This document shows, piece by piece, positions 9,496 to 17,376 of a DNA stretch of 64,000 nt (position 1 is its first letter; each line of letters opens with the position of its first letter). The notes beneath the pieces are model-generated. The model was given only the letters and a program-made list of their open reading frames with translations, had not been told where the DNA came from and searched no databases. A program made the position numbers and the translations under genes. This DNA comes from an uncultured Coriobacteriaceae bacterium (lineage in GTDB: Bacteria; Actinomycetota; Coriobacteriia; Coriobacteriales; Atopobiaceae), in NCBI GenBank assembly GCA_948439405.1, contig CAOJNB010000001.1, positions 1-64,000 on the forward strand, in the 5' to 3' direction.

Positions 9496-9529
9496 GCGGC
9501 GGCGCCCCGCAAGCGTGGGACGCCGCCGC
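9496..9529 (-). other. Intercistronic stem-loop between pstS and pstC
   Basis: GCGGCGGCG (9496-9504) pairs with CGCCGCCGC (9521-9529), and the stem continues inward after one mismatch to a small loop. There is no U-tract on the minus strand, so it looks less like a terminator and more like an mRNA-stabilising hairpin 3' of the binding-protein gene, allowing more PstS than permease. A similar hairpin follows phnD. Confidence 0.5.
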
Positions 9530-9548
9530 CAAGAGGGTCGTTCGGGTG

Positions 9549-10493
9549 CTAGGCCTCGGTGACGTTGCCCTCGGCGTCCTTCTTCACCTGCATGTCCGCG
9601 ACGGGGATGAAGCCCTGCTCGGGAACGAGGTTCTGCTGGACGTCCTCGGAGAGGAGGAACTCGATGAAGGCGTCGGTGACGGCCTTGGTCTCCTCGGCCT
9701 CGTCCTCGCGGGTGTACATGTGCTCGTAGGACCAGATCGCGAAGTCGCCGGACTCGACGCTCTCGCGGGTCGGCTCGACGCCGTCGACGGAGAGGGCCTT
9801 GATGCCGTCGTTCTCCATGTAGTTGAAGGCGACGTAGGAGATGGAGCCCTCGGTCTGGGCGACCTGCTCGATGACGGTGCCCGAGGAGTCGACCTCGGCG
9901 ACCGGGCGGAAGCTGTCCGGGGCGGTCTCGCCGGCGAGGACGGCGTCCTCGAAGGTGGCGCGGGTGCCGCTGCCGGCCTCGCGCTGGATCACCTGGATGG
10001 CGCCGGCGGTGCCGCCGACCTCCTCCCAGTCGGTGATCTCGCCCATGAAGATGCCCTTGAGCTGCTCGAGGGTGAGGTCGTCGACGTCGACGTCGGCGTG
10101 GACGATCGGCCCCATGCCGACGATGGCGACCTGGTGGTCGACGAGGCCGGCGAGCTGGTCCTCCTCGAGCTTCGCCTCGGCGAAGACGTCGGAGCGGCCG
10201 ATCTGGACGGAGCCCTCGGCGATCTGGGAGAGGCCCTGGCCGGAGCCGCCGGCGGAGATGGCGATCGAGACGTTCGGGTAGGTCTCGTAGAACTGCTCGG
10301 CGGCAGCCTCGACCAGCGGCTGGAACGAGGTGGCGCCGGAGCAGGAGATCGAGCCGGACAGGTCGGCGGCGGCGGAACCGGCGTCGCCGGTGTCAGAGCC
10401 GCTCGAGCAGCCGACCAGGCCGAGGCCCGCGACGACGGCCGCGGCAGTACCGGTCATGCCCAGGAACTGACGACGGGAAACGTTGGTGCTCAT
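9549..10493 (-). CDS. pstS: Phosphate-binding lipoprotein PstS
   Basis: A 314-residue substrate-binding protein. The N-terminus has a twin-arginine motif (SRRQFLGM), a hydrophobic h-region and a lipobox ending LVGCSS, so it is predicted to be exported by Tat and lipidated at that cysteine (near residue 29). The mature part has the PBP-like fold of PstS: GATSFQPLVEAAAEQF with the phosphate-binding SGS-type segment (SAGGSGQGLSQIAEG) and the REAGSGTRATFEDAVL signature. It captures phosphate at the cell surface for PstCA. First gene of the block. Confidence 0.94.
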   Translation of the reverse strand: MSTNVSRRQFLGMTGTAAAVVAGLGLVGCSSGSDTGDAGSAAADLSGSISCSGATSFQPLVEAAAEQFYETYPNVSIAISAGGSGQGLSQIAEGSVQIGRSDVFAEAKLEEDQLAGLVDHQVAIVGMGPIVHADVDVDDLTLEQLKGIFMGEITDWEEVGGTAGAIQVIQREAGSGTRATFEDAVLAGETAPDSFRPVAEVDSSGTVIEQVAQTEGSISYVAFNYMENDGIKALSVDGVEPTRESVESGDFAIWSYEHMYTREDEAEETKAVTDAFIEFLLSEDVQQNLVPEQGFIPVADMQVKKDAEGNVTEA

Positions 10494-10541
10494 GGAATGC
10501 GCTCCTTTCGGATGTGGGGACTCCTCCCCTCTCTCATGCGC

Positions 10542-10623
10542 ATCCTATGGGCACGCAGGGGGCCGCCGACGCTTCGTCAGCGACCCCTTACCTTCGTGTG
10601 ACAGGCGCTTACCTTCCGTTTAC
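10542..10623 (-). promoter_or_regulatory. Candidate Pho box and promoter of the pst operon
   Basis: On the minus strand GTAAACG, GTAAGCG, a weaker GTCACAC and GTAAGGG follow each other at steps of 11, 10 and 11 bp (10623 down to about 10585). This is the helical-repeat pattern expected for PhoP/PhoB-class regulators, which bind 11-bp direct repeats. A CATAGGAT sequence at 10542-10549 could be the -10 region, which would put the repeats around and above the -35. Seen: the repeats. Inferred: that the block's own response regulator binds them. Confidence 0.45.
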
Positions 10624-10668
10624 GAACGACATCAACACGCCTCTCACCTGCGCGGACGTCCGCAAGGC

Positions 10669-11421
10669 CTAGGCCGAGCCGAAGGGCTCGTCCCTGACCT
10701 CCCGGTAGCGCTCGGGCGTGACGCCGAGGACGGCGGGCACGCTCGTGCAGCCGATCCCCATGCGGTCCACGCCCAGGTTCACGAGCTCGATGACCTTCGC
10801 CTTGTCGCGGATCACGCTCGACGCCTTCACCTTGATGCGCCCCTCGGCCGCCTCGATCATCGTCCGGATCACCTCGGGCGTGGGACCGACGCGATGGTCG
10901 CTCTTGAGGTAGCCGGTCGAGGTCTTCACGAAGTCGACCCCGGCGTCCGCGGCGCACACGGTGGCGCGGCGCACCTCGTCGAGCGTGAGGGCGTCGGTCT
11001 CGATGATGACCTTGGAGGTGACGCCGTGCTCGCGGCACACGTCGGCGATGGCCCGCATGTCGTCAGTGACGGCGTCGTAGTTGTGGCTCGTGATCTGCCA
11101 GATGCGCGCCACGAAGTCGAGCTCGTCGACCTTGCCGGTGCGGCAGTAGCACTCCGCCTCGAGCAGGCGGGCCTCCGGCGTCCCCTGTCCGAAGGGGAAG
11201 TCGCACGACACGCCGACGCGCGTCCTGCTCCCGCGGCAGATCTCCGCCGTGAGGTCGAGCGGCGCCGGGTTCATCGCAGCCAGGGCACACTCGTAGGCCA
11301 CGGCCTGGCGCACGTAGCCGGCGACCGTCTCCTCCGTCCACGCGGGCTCCAGAATCGCGAAGTCGATCATCGCGGTGATCTCCGCGTAGGTCATCTCCTC
11401 GGCACGCTTGCGCTGCGTCAT
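10669..11421 (-). CDS. deoC: Deoxyribose-phosphate aldolase (DeoC)-family class I aldolase
   Basis: A 250-residue TIM-barrel aldolase. The Schiff-base lysine lies in FVKTSTGY near residue 168, the DeoC signature, and the second lysine in IKVKASSVIRD near 199, slightly different from the usual KASGGIR. DeoC cleaves 2-deoxyribose 5-phosphate to acetaldehyde and glyceraldehyde 3-phosphate in deoxynucleoside catabolism. The SSVI variation and a fairly divergent N-terminal third (CDFPFGQGTPEARLLEAECYCRTGK) mean a related aldol substrate is possible. It lies 21 bp downstream of a glutaredoxin gene on the same strand. The nucleoside genes usually found with deoC are absent here. Confidence 0.8.
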   Translation of the reverse strand: MTQRKRAEEMTYAEITAMIDFAILEPAWTEETVAGYVRQAVAYECALAAMNPAPLDLTAEICRGSRTRVGVSCDFPFGQGTPEARLLEAECYCRTGKVDELDFVARIWQITSHNYDAVTDDMRAIADVCREHGVTSKVIIETDALTLDEVRRATVCAADAGVDFVKTSTGYLKSDHRVGPTPEVIRTMIEAAEGRIKVKASSVIRDKAKVIELVNLGVDRMGIGCTSVPAVLGVTPERYREVRDEPFGSA

Positions 11422-11442
11422 GTCCGCTCCCCTCCCGCGCGC

Positions 11443-11679
11443 CTAGCGGCGCGCGAAGTAGTCGATGATGTCGCCGGACTCGTACATGGGCTCGCCGTCG
11501 ACGAACAGGCAGGGCACCTGCACCTTGCCGCCCACCCGCAGCAGCTCCTCGCGGTTCGCGGGGTCAGCGGTGATGTCGGCGTGGGGCACCTCGATGCCGT
11601 TCGCGGACAGGTAGTCGTCGACCCGGCGGCACCACGGGCAGCCGGGCATGACGAAGAGCTTGTAGACGTGGTCGGCCAT
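11443..11679 (-). CDS. Glutaredoxin-like thiol-redox protein
   Basis: A 78-residue thioredoxin-fold protein starting MADHVYKLFVMPGCPWCRR, with the CPWC active site near residues 14-17 and the cis-proline in KVQVPCLFVDG followed by the GSH-site-like SGDIIDYF. The ATG at 11679 was chosen over an upstream in-frame ATG at 11745 because the thioredoxin fold begins there and a GGGAGG-type RBS precedes it. A substrate or reductant cannot be named; with the CPWC site it may act on disulfides or glutathione-like thiols, or be the mycoredoxin-type partner. It is probably co-transcribed with deoC. Confidence 0.8.
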   Translation of the reverse strand: MADHVYKLFVMPGCPWCRRVDDYLSANGIEVPHADITADPANREELLRVGGKVQVPCLFVDGEPMYESGDIIDYFARR

Positions 11680-11802
11680 GGGCGTCTCCCTCCCGCCCGC
11701 GCGCCCGCGCGGGCCATGGGTCCATTCGTGGTGACGATAGGGCACGCGGGGGCCCGGCGACGGGGCGGCTCGGCGGACGGGCGGGGCGAGTCGGATGCGG
11801 TC

Positions 11803-12068
11803 CCTTGGCAGGCAATGTCGCCAAGTGCGGCGACCGACGCGACCGCTTGGCAGGCAATGTCGTTAAGTGCGGCGATCGACGCGATCGCTTGGCAGGCAAT
11901 GTCGTTACGTGCGCCCCCGAACGGAGCCACGCGACGTCCAGATGCGCAGAATCCGCCGCACTTGGTGGCAATACGTGGCAAAGCGGCGCCGCACGTGGCG
12001 CACTTGAGGGGGTTTCCTGCCACGTGACCTCTCAGACGAGCGCACTTGAGGGGGTTTCCTGCCACGTG
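11803..12068 (+). repeat. Intergenic array of about six 42-bp-period units, three in each orientation
   Basis: Direct units beginning TTGGCAGGCAATGTCG start at 11805, 11847 and 11889, exactly 42 bp apart; the remainder of each unit reads AAGTGCGGCGA then GACGCGA with only C/T changes. From about 11952 the same element recurs inverted: units ending at 11981 (GTGGCAA), 12023 and 12065 (CTGCCAC) are again exactly 42 bp apart, and the last two share a 29-bp identical block (11998-12026 and 12040-12068). The 734 bp between the glutaredoxin and phnD starts hold no credible gene. The same family occurs at 43304-43480. The frame is not kept between copies, so it is not a coding repeat. Confidence 0.85.
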
Positions 12069-12170
12069 GCCTCCCGAGAGAGAGCGGCGGCGGCAGAGGT
12101 CGGCAGGAGGATTGCAACAGGACCCCATGACTCGTGGGCGAAACCCCGCCGACCAATCCCGGTCGCTGAG

Positions 12171-12231
12171 GAACGTAAGCCGCTCCTTATGAACACATAC
12201 GACGCGCTTACGCACCGGGCCGGTTTGTAAG
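12171..12231 (+). promoter_or_regulatory. Candidate control region of the phn operon
   Basis: Three copies of GTAAGC lie here: 12174-12179 (plus), 12206-12211 (minus, as GCTTAC) and 12226-12231 (plus). The last two form a dyad with inner arms ACCGG/CCGGT, a possible operator or hairpin. The element resembles the GTAAGCG/GTAAACG steps upstream of pstS, which hints at shared control by phosphate. No convincing -35/-10 pair was found; the rest of the roughly 180-bp leader to phnD is GC-rich and otherwise unremarkable. Confidence 0.35.
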
Positions 12232-12413
12232 CACTCCCCCATCCTCCGTGCAAGGCGACGGCACGTTGCGTACGCCGTCGGCAAGGACCGGCGAACCGCA
12301 ACGTCCGCGCCCGGCGCGAGGCCGCATCCTCCCCAGCGGACGGACGGGCCGCCCGCACCCCGCGGGCCGCCGCGACCGAGAAACCCGAATCCGAACGTGA
12401 GGGAGAGACCATC

Positions 12414-13490
12414 ATGCAGAACACGAACATGTCCCGTCGCTCGTTCCTCGGCCTTGCCGGCGCCGCAGGCGCGGTCGTGGCCGGCCTGGGCCTGGCGGGC
12501 TGCAGCTCGGGCGACGACGCGGACGAGGCCGGCAGCGCCGCCTCGATCGACAAGATCACCATGGTGTGGCTGCCCAACGAGTCCGCCGCCGAGTTCGACG
12601 CGGGCCGCGAGGAGTTCGGCCGCGTGCTCTCCGAGTACGCCGGCGTCGAGGTCGAGCTCATGACCACCACCGACTACAACGTTGCCATCGAGGCCATCGC
12701 CTCCGGCGAGGCCCAGATGGCCAACCTGGGCGCCGAGGGCTACATCCAGGCCCAGCAGAAGAACGAGAACGTCCACTCCCTGTTTACCACCGCCGACACC
12801 AACGGCACCCTGGACAACGCCAAGTACTACAGCCGCATCGCCGTGCCCGCCGACGAGCTGGCCGACTATGAGGACGCCGAGAGCCCGACCGGCTACTCGA
12901 TCGCCAACATCAAGGGCAAGCGCATGAGCTTCGTGAGCCAGACCTCCACCTCCGGCTTCAAGGTCCCCTGCAACGCCATCATGGAGGCCTTCCCCGAGGA
13001 CGTCACCTCCACCGACGACCTCGCCCAGCCCGGCTTCTTCAGCGAGGTCCTCTTCGGCAACTCGCACCCCGGCTCCTGCGTCAACCTGCTCCAGGGCGAC
13101 GCCGACGTGGCCGCCTTCGACGACATCGACGTCGACATGTACCTGAAGGTGCCCGAGGGCGAGCGCGACGAGGTCAACCAGCCCGGCAACGTCTACGGCG
13201 TGGCCGACGGCGCCGAGCAGCCCTTCGACCGCGTCCAGGGCGCCGAGTTCGGCATCATCCAGTCCACCCCGGTCCTCAACGGCCCGATCGTCTACAACGC
13301 CGAGGTCCTGCCCGAGGACGTCAAGAACAAGATCCTCGAGGGCATGACCTCCGAGGACGTCGCCAACAACGAGCAGCTCTTCGCTCCCGAGGGCGCCGAG
13401 GACACCGGCTGCATCTGGAGCAAGGAGGACACCTCCGGCTTCATCGCGGTCGAGGACGAGTGGTACGACCCCATTCGCGAGCTCGCCTAG
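12414..13490 (+). CDS. phnD: Phosphonate-binding lipoprotein PhnD
   Basis: A 358-residue ABC-transporter binding protein. Tat-type motif SRRSFLGL and lipobox LAGCSS (cysteine near residue 30) predict Tat export and lipidation. The mature protein has the PhnD/phosphonate-binding family pattern: VWLPNESAAEF, a middle MANLGAEGYI, KGKRMSFVSQTSTSGFKVP near residue 165 (ligand-contacting Ser/Thr run) and PVLNGPIVYNAEVLPEDVKNKI. It delivers phosphonates, or possibly phosphite or phosphate esters, to PhnE. It heads an operon running to 23666. GAGGGAGAG lies just upstream of the ATG. Confidence 0.92.
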   Translation: MQNTNMSRRSFLGLAGAAGAVVAGLGLAGCSSGDDADEAGSAASIDKITMVWLPNESAAEFDAGREEFGRVLSEYAGVEVELMTTTDYNVAIEAIASGEAQMANLGAEGYIQAQQKNENVHSLFTTADTNGTLDNAKYYSRIAVPADELADYEDAESPTGYSIANIKGKRMSFVSQTSTSGFKVPCNAIMEAFPEDVTSTDDLAQPGFFSEVLFGNSHPGSCVNLLQGDADVAAFDDIDVDMYLKVPEGERDEVNQPGNVYGVADGAEQPFDRVQGAEFGIIQSTPVLNGPIVYNAEVLPEDVKNKILEGMTSEDVANNEQLFAPEGAEDTGCIWSKEDTSGFIAVEDEWYDPIRELA

Positions 13491-13508
13491 CCCGATAGCG
13501 CGCTCCTG

Positions 13509-13538
13509 GCCCGGCCGTGCCCTCGGGTGCGGCCGGGC
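13509..13538 (+). other. Intercistronic stem-loop between phnD and phnC
   Basis: GCCCGGCCG (13509-13517) and CGGCCGGGC (13530-13538) form a perfect 9-bp stem, with further pairing in the loop. No U-tract follows. Its place mirrors the hairpin after pstS and suggests differential expression of the binding protein over the rest of the transporter. Confidence 0.5.
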
Positions 13539-13610
13539 TCCTGTGAGCAGAGGGGCCGCACGCCCCGGCAGGCGCCCGTCGGGCGTCGTCGCATGAGAGA
13601 GGACTCCCCT

Positions 13611-14480
13611 ATGGACTCATCGTCACCGAAGCTGCTCGAGATACGCGGGCTGGGCAAGGCGTACGCCGCGCGCCGCGGCGACGACCAGGGCCGCCGCGCC
13701 ATCGAGGGCGTCGACTTCAGCTGCGGGGCCGGCGAGATGATCACCGTCATCGGCCCCTCGGGCGCGGGCAAGTCGACCTTCCTGCGCTGCATCAACCGCC
13801 TCATCGAGCCCACCGACGGCTCGATCGAGTTCCTCGGCCAGGACATCACCCACCTCAAGAGCGGGAAGCTGCGCCCCGTGCGCCGCCAGATCGCCATGAT
13901 CTTCCAGAACTACAACCTGGTCTACCGCCTCACCGCGATCCAGAACGTGCTGCACGGGCGCCTCGGCTACAAGGGCGCGATCGCCGGCAGCCTCGGGCTC
14001 TACACCGAGGAGGAGAAGGCGCGCGCCTTCGAGGTGCTCGACGAGGTCGGCCTCGGCGAGTTCGCCTACCAGCGCGCCGACCAGCTCTCCGGCGGCCAGA
14101 AGCAGCGCGTCGGCATCGCGCGCTCGCTCATGCAGGAGCCCCGCATCATGCTCTGCGACGAGCCGATCGCGAGCCTCGACCCCAAGAGCTCGCGCGTCGT
14201 GATGGAGCAGCTCCACGCCCTCACCCGCCAGCACGGAATCACCTGCATCGTGAACCTGCACCAGGTCGACTTCGCGCTGCAGTACTCCGACCGCATCGTC
14301 GGCCTGCGCGCGGGCCACAAGGTCTTCGAGGGAACGCCCGAGGAGGCGACCGCGGAGGTCATCCGCGGAATCTACGAGGGCGACGCGGAGGTCACCGTCG
14401 ACGTCGACGTCGCGAGCGGCTCCGAGAGCGGCGAGGTCCAGGCGCCCGTGGGGGCGCCTGCGGCAGGGAGCGCGCAGTGA
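13611..14480 (+). CDS. phnC: Phosphonate ABC transporter ATPase PhnC
   Basis: A 289-residue ATPase: Walker A GPSGAGKST near residue 48, signature LSGGQKQRV near 162, Walker B IMLCDEPIASLDP near 180 and H-loop NLHQVDFALQ. The motif pattern is that of PhnC. The ATG at 13611 follows GAGAGAGGA; an in-frame ATG at 13593 would add six residues but has a poorer RBS. The last 35 or so residues form an acidic Ser/Gly/Pro-rich tail that most PhnC proteins lack. The stop overlaps the phnE start (GTGA). Confidence 0.92.
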   Translation: MDSSSPKLLEIRGLGKAYAARRGDDQGRRAIEGVDFSCGAGEMITVIGPSGAGKSTFLRCINRLIEPTDGSIEFLGQDITHLKSGKLRPVRRQIAMIFQNYNLVYRLTAIQNVLHGRLGYKGAIAGSLGLYTEEEKARAFEVLDEVGLGEFAYQRADQLSGGQKQRVGIARSLMQEPRIMLCDEPIASLDPKSSRVVMEQLHALTRQHGITCIVNLHQVDFALQYSDRIVGLRAGHKVFEGTPEEATAEVIRGIYEGDAEVTVDVDVASGSESGEVQAPVGAPAAGSAQ

Positions 14481-15325
14481 GCGCCCCGGCCGAGGCCGCG
14501 GTCGGGCGCAGGGACGGCGAGCGCCCGCGCCCCCAGGTGGACCTCACCTGGTTCCGGCGCCGCCAGGCCCGCCTGGTCGTCGCCATGGTCGCGTGCGCCC
14601 TCGTGTTCGAGGCCTGCGCGCTGCTGTGCGAGTTCGACCTCCCGTTCGCGATCGCCTCCGTCCCCGAGGCCTTCGCGTGGATGCTCTCGAACTTCGTCCC
14701 GACGGCCGACTCGTTCCAGTACTTCCCGCTGATCGTCGAGCAGACGGTCTCGACCGCCCTCGACAGCGTCGCGGCCACCGTGCTCGCGGCCGTCGCCAGC
14801 ATCGCGCTCGCGGTGCTGGGCTCCTCGACGATCGGCGTCGAGCTCGGCCCGGTGCGCGGCCTCATCCGCGCCTTCGCGAGCGTGTTCCGCAACATCCCGA
14901 TGATCGCCTGGGCCCTGCTGCTGCTCCTCTCGTTCAAGCAGAACGAGTTCACCGGCTTCCTGGCGCTGTTCCTCACCACGCTCGGCCAGCTCATGCGCTT
15001 CTTCCTGGACACCTTCGACGAGATACCGGGCGGGCCCGTCGAGGCGCTGCGCAGCTGCGGGGCCTCGTACTGGCAGGTCGTCTTCCAGGCCGGGCTGCCG
15101 CTCGCCGTCGCCGACCTGATGAGCTGGATGCTCTACATGGTGGAGACCAACATCCGCTCCGCGACGCTGATCGGCCTGCTCACGGGCACGGGAATCGGCT
15201 TCGTCTTCAACCTGTACTACACGTCGTTCCGCTACGACACCGCCGGCCTCGTGATCATCGTCACAATCGCGTTCGTGCTGCTGATCGAGGCCGTCTCCAA
15301 CGTGGCGAGGAGGTCGATGATCTGA
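14477..15325 (+). CDS. phnE: Phosphonate ABC transporter permease PhnE, first copy
   Basis: A 282-residue inner-membrane permease with about six helices; the EAA-type cytoplasmic loop is EALRSCGASYWQVVFQAGLPLAVADLMSW. It starts at GTG 14477 inside the phnC stop, and its own stop overlaps the next gene (TGATG). The N-terminal 30 residues are cytoplasmic and basic (VDLTWFRRRQARL). It pairs with the second PhnE to form the channel. Confidence 0.9.
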   Translation: MSAPAEAAVGRRDGERPRPQVDLTWFRRRQARLVVAMVACALVFEACALLCEFDLPFAIASVPEAFAWMLSNFVPTADSFQYFPLIVEQTVSTALDSVAATVLAAVASIALAVLGSSTIGVELGPVRGLIRAFASVFRNIPMIAWALLLLLSFKQNEFTGFLALFLTTLGQLMRFFLDTFDEIPGGPVEALRSCGASYWQVVFQAGLPLAVADLMSWMLYMVETNIRSATLIGLLTGTGIGFVFNLYYTSFRYDTAGLVIIVTIAFVLLIEAVSNVARRSMI

Positions 15326-16203
15326 TGGCCACCGTCCAGCTCTCCAAGTCCGCCGCCGACGCGATCGAGCGCGACCGCGCGGGGCGCATCCGCCTCACCT
15401 CGAGGAGGGGCCGCAACGTCTCCGTCCAGCTCACCCTCGCGGTGCTCGTGGCCCTCACCGTCGTCACCTTCGTGCGCATGGACTACGGCGACGTGGACCT
15501 CGTCGAGGCGGGCCGCCTGGCGCTCTCGGACTTCTACGCGATGATGCTGCAGCCCGCCCTCGACCCACCGATGGGCGCGGGGCACTTCACCTGGGCGACC
15601 GTCCTCGAGAGCGCGCTGATCACGCTCGCGATCACCGCGATCTGCACCGTGCTGTCCGCCGTCGTCTCGTTCTTCCTGGCGCTCGCCGCCTCCGAGAACC
15701 TCTCGAGCCCGGCCGTCTCCAACGTCGTCAAGGGCGTCGTCGCCGTGGTCCGCTCGATTCCCACCATCCTGTGGGTGCTCGTGTTCACGGTCGCCATCGG
15801 GCTCGGCTCCGAGGCCGCGGTCCTCGGCATCTCCACCCACTCGATCGCCTACCTGGTGAAGAGCTACTCGGAGAGCTTCGAGGAGATCGACGCCGGCGTC
15901 ATCGAGGCCCTGCGCGCCAGCGGGGCGGGCTTCTGGCAGGTGGTGTTCCAGGCGATCACGCCGGCGACCATCACCAAGCTGCTGTCCTGGACCTTCATCC
16001 GCCTGGAGATCAACTTCACCAACGCCGTCGCCGTGGGCGCCTTCGCCGGCGCGGGCGGCATCGGCTTCCAGCTCTACCAGGCGGGCAGCCGCTACTACAA
16101 CCTGCACGAGGTCGGCGTGATCGTCTACGTGTGCCTTATCGCCGCGTTCGTGCTCGAGTACGTCTCCGTGCGCCTGCGCAGGCGCTACATCCTCGTCGAC
16201 TAG
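15325..16203 (+). CDS. phnE: Phosphonate ABC transporter permease PhnE, second copy
   Basis: A 292-residue permease, paralogous to the gene before it. The loop EALRASGAGFWQVVFQAITPATITKLLSWTF matches the first copy closely in this region but the rest diverges. Several transmembrane helices surround an IRSIPTILWVLVF-like segment. Two PhnE genes in tandem, giving a heterodimeric channel, are common in Gram-positive phosphonate operons. The start at 15325 uses the A of the preceding TGA. Confidence 0.9.
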   Translation: MATVQLSKSAADAIERDRAGRIRLTSRRGRNVSVQLTLAVLVALTVVTFVRMDYGDVDLVEAGRLALSDFYAMMLQPALDPPMGAGHFTWATVLESALITLAITAICTVLSAVVSFFLALAASENLSSPAVSNVVKGVVAVVRSIPTILWVLVFTVAIGLGSEAAVLGISTHSIAYLVKSYSESFEEIDAGVIEALRASGAGFWQVVFQAITPATITKLLSWTFIRLEINFTNAVAVGAFAGAGGIGFQLYQAGSRYYNLHEVGVIVYVCLIAAFVLEYVSVRLRRRYILVD

Positions 16204-16213
16204 GAGGTACCGC

Positions 16214-16675
16214 GTGATTTCGAGACGAAGGAGGACCGAGGTCCTCGTCGAGAGCGACCCCTCGCTCGCGACCGACCTCGCCGCGATCGTCGAGCGCGAG
16301 CTCGCCGTCGCGGACGTCGTCGAGCCCCACCAGGGACTCGTGATGTGCGACGTCCGCGAGACGGCCCGCAGCTCCCGCTTCTACCTGGGCGAGGCGCTCA
16401 TGACGGAGTGCCGCGTGCGCATCGGCGACGTCGAGGGGCTCGGCGTGGTGCTGGGCGGCGACGCCCGCCTCGCCCGCGCGCTCGCCGTGATCGACGCGGC
16501 CTTCGGGCTCCCCGAGCCGCCCGCCGTCCTCGGCGAGGTCGAGCGACGCGTCGAGGTGGCCGAGGCCGAGCTCGGGCGCGCCCGCGCCCGCGAGGCGGCG
16601 CAGGTCATGGCGTCGCGCGTGAGCTTCGACACCATGGGGGGCCAGGACATGAGCGTGCAGGCGGTGGTCAAGTGA
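16214..16675 (+). CDS. phnG: C-P lyase subunit PhnG
   Basis: A 153-residue protein with the PhnG features QGLVMCDVRETARSSRFYLGEALMTECRV and the C-terminal EAAQVMASRVSFDTMGGQDM, which contributes to the PhnGHIJ core complex. With PhnH and PhnI it makes the ribose 1-phosphonate 5-triphosphate on which PhnJ acts. The GTG at 16214 follows TAGGAGGTACC, a strong RBS. Its stop overlaps the phnH start (TGATG). Confidence 0.92.
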   Translation: MISRRRRTEVLVESDPSLATDLAAIVERELAVADVVEPHQGLVMCDVRETARSSRFYLGEALMTECRVRIGDVEGLGVVLGGDARLARALAVIDAAFGLPEPPAVLGEVERRVEVAEAELGRARAREAAQVMASRVSFDTMGGQDMSVQAVVK

Positions 16676-17376
16676 TGCGCGACGACGTCTTCGAGCGCGA
16701 CGCGGTCCTCGACGCGCGCGCCTTCCGGCTGCAGCGGGCCTTCCGGGCGCTGCTCGACGCCATGGCGCGCCCGGGCGAGGTCCGCGAGCTGCCCTCCCCC
16801 ACCCCCACCGCCTCCGACGACGCGGCCGCGGCCGGCCTCTTCCCCTCGACCGTGACCGTGGCCGACGTCCTGCTCGACGCGGCGACGACGCTCGCCTGCG
16901 CGGGCGGGGAGGCCTCCCGCGAGGCCGCGGGCCGCGCCCTCTCGCGCAGGACCCACGTCCTCGCCGCCGCCCCCGCCGCGGCCGCCTACGCCGTCGTCCC
17001 GCTCGGCGTCGACGGCTCCGAGGCGCGCGCCTTCGTGTCCGCCCTCACGCCGGGGACCCTGCTCGACCCGCAGCTGGGCGCGACCTGCGTCGTGGAGTGC
17101 GGCGTGCTGCTCGGCCGCGACGGCTCCGGCGCGCGCACCGGCTCCGCCTCGGGCTCGCGGCGCGCGCTGGGCTACGTCCTCGAGGGCCCCGGCATCGCCG
17201 GCACGGCGCGCCTCGAGTGCGACCGCGCCGACGTCCTGTCCGCCCGCGACGAGCGCCGCGACGAGTTCCCCTGCGGGATCGACCTCGTGCTCGTCGACCG
17301 CGCCGGCCACGTCGTGTGCCTGCCACGCACGACCCGCATCGTCTGGGAGGAGGAGGTGCCCTCATGGGATATGTAG
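16675..17376 (+). CDS. phnH: C-P lyase subunit PhnH
   Basis: A 233-residue PhnH. The family pattern is clear: FRLQRAFRALLDAMARPGEVRELP near the N-terminus, VADVLLDAATTLAC near residue 62, a central GTLLDPQLGATCVVE, then YVLEGPGIAGTARLECD and the C-terminal EFPCGIDLVLVDRAGHVVCLPRTTRI. It is a structural and catalytic partner in the PhnGHIJ complex. The 3' end overlaps phnI by 13 bp in a different frame. Confidence 0.93.
   Translation: MRDDVFERDAVLDARAFRLQRAFRALLDAMARPGEVRELPSPTPTASDDAAAAGLFPSTVTVADVLLDAATTLACAGGEASREAAGRALSRRTHVLAAAPAAAAYAVVPLGVDGSEARAFVSALTPGTLLDPQLGATCVVECGVLLGRDGSGARTGSASGSRRALGYVLEGPGIAGTARLECDRADVLSARDERRDEFPCGIDLVLVDRAGHVVCLPRTTRIVWEEEVPSWDM

Noticed and set aside
11803-12068. 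CRISPR array
   Set aside because: The units are imperfect over their whole length, have no unique spacers, occur in both orientations, and no cas gene is present.
11805-12230. Plus-strand open frame with a 14-residue repeat
   Set aside because: The amino-acid repeat is only the 42-bp DNA repeat read in one frame. The frame is not kept in the inverted units or at the second locus, and there is no RBS.
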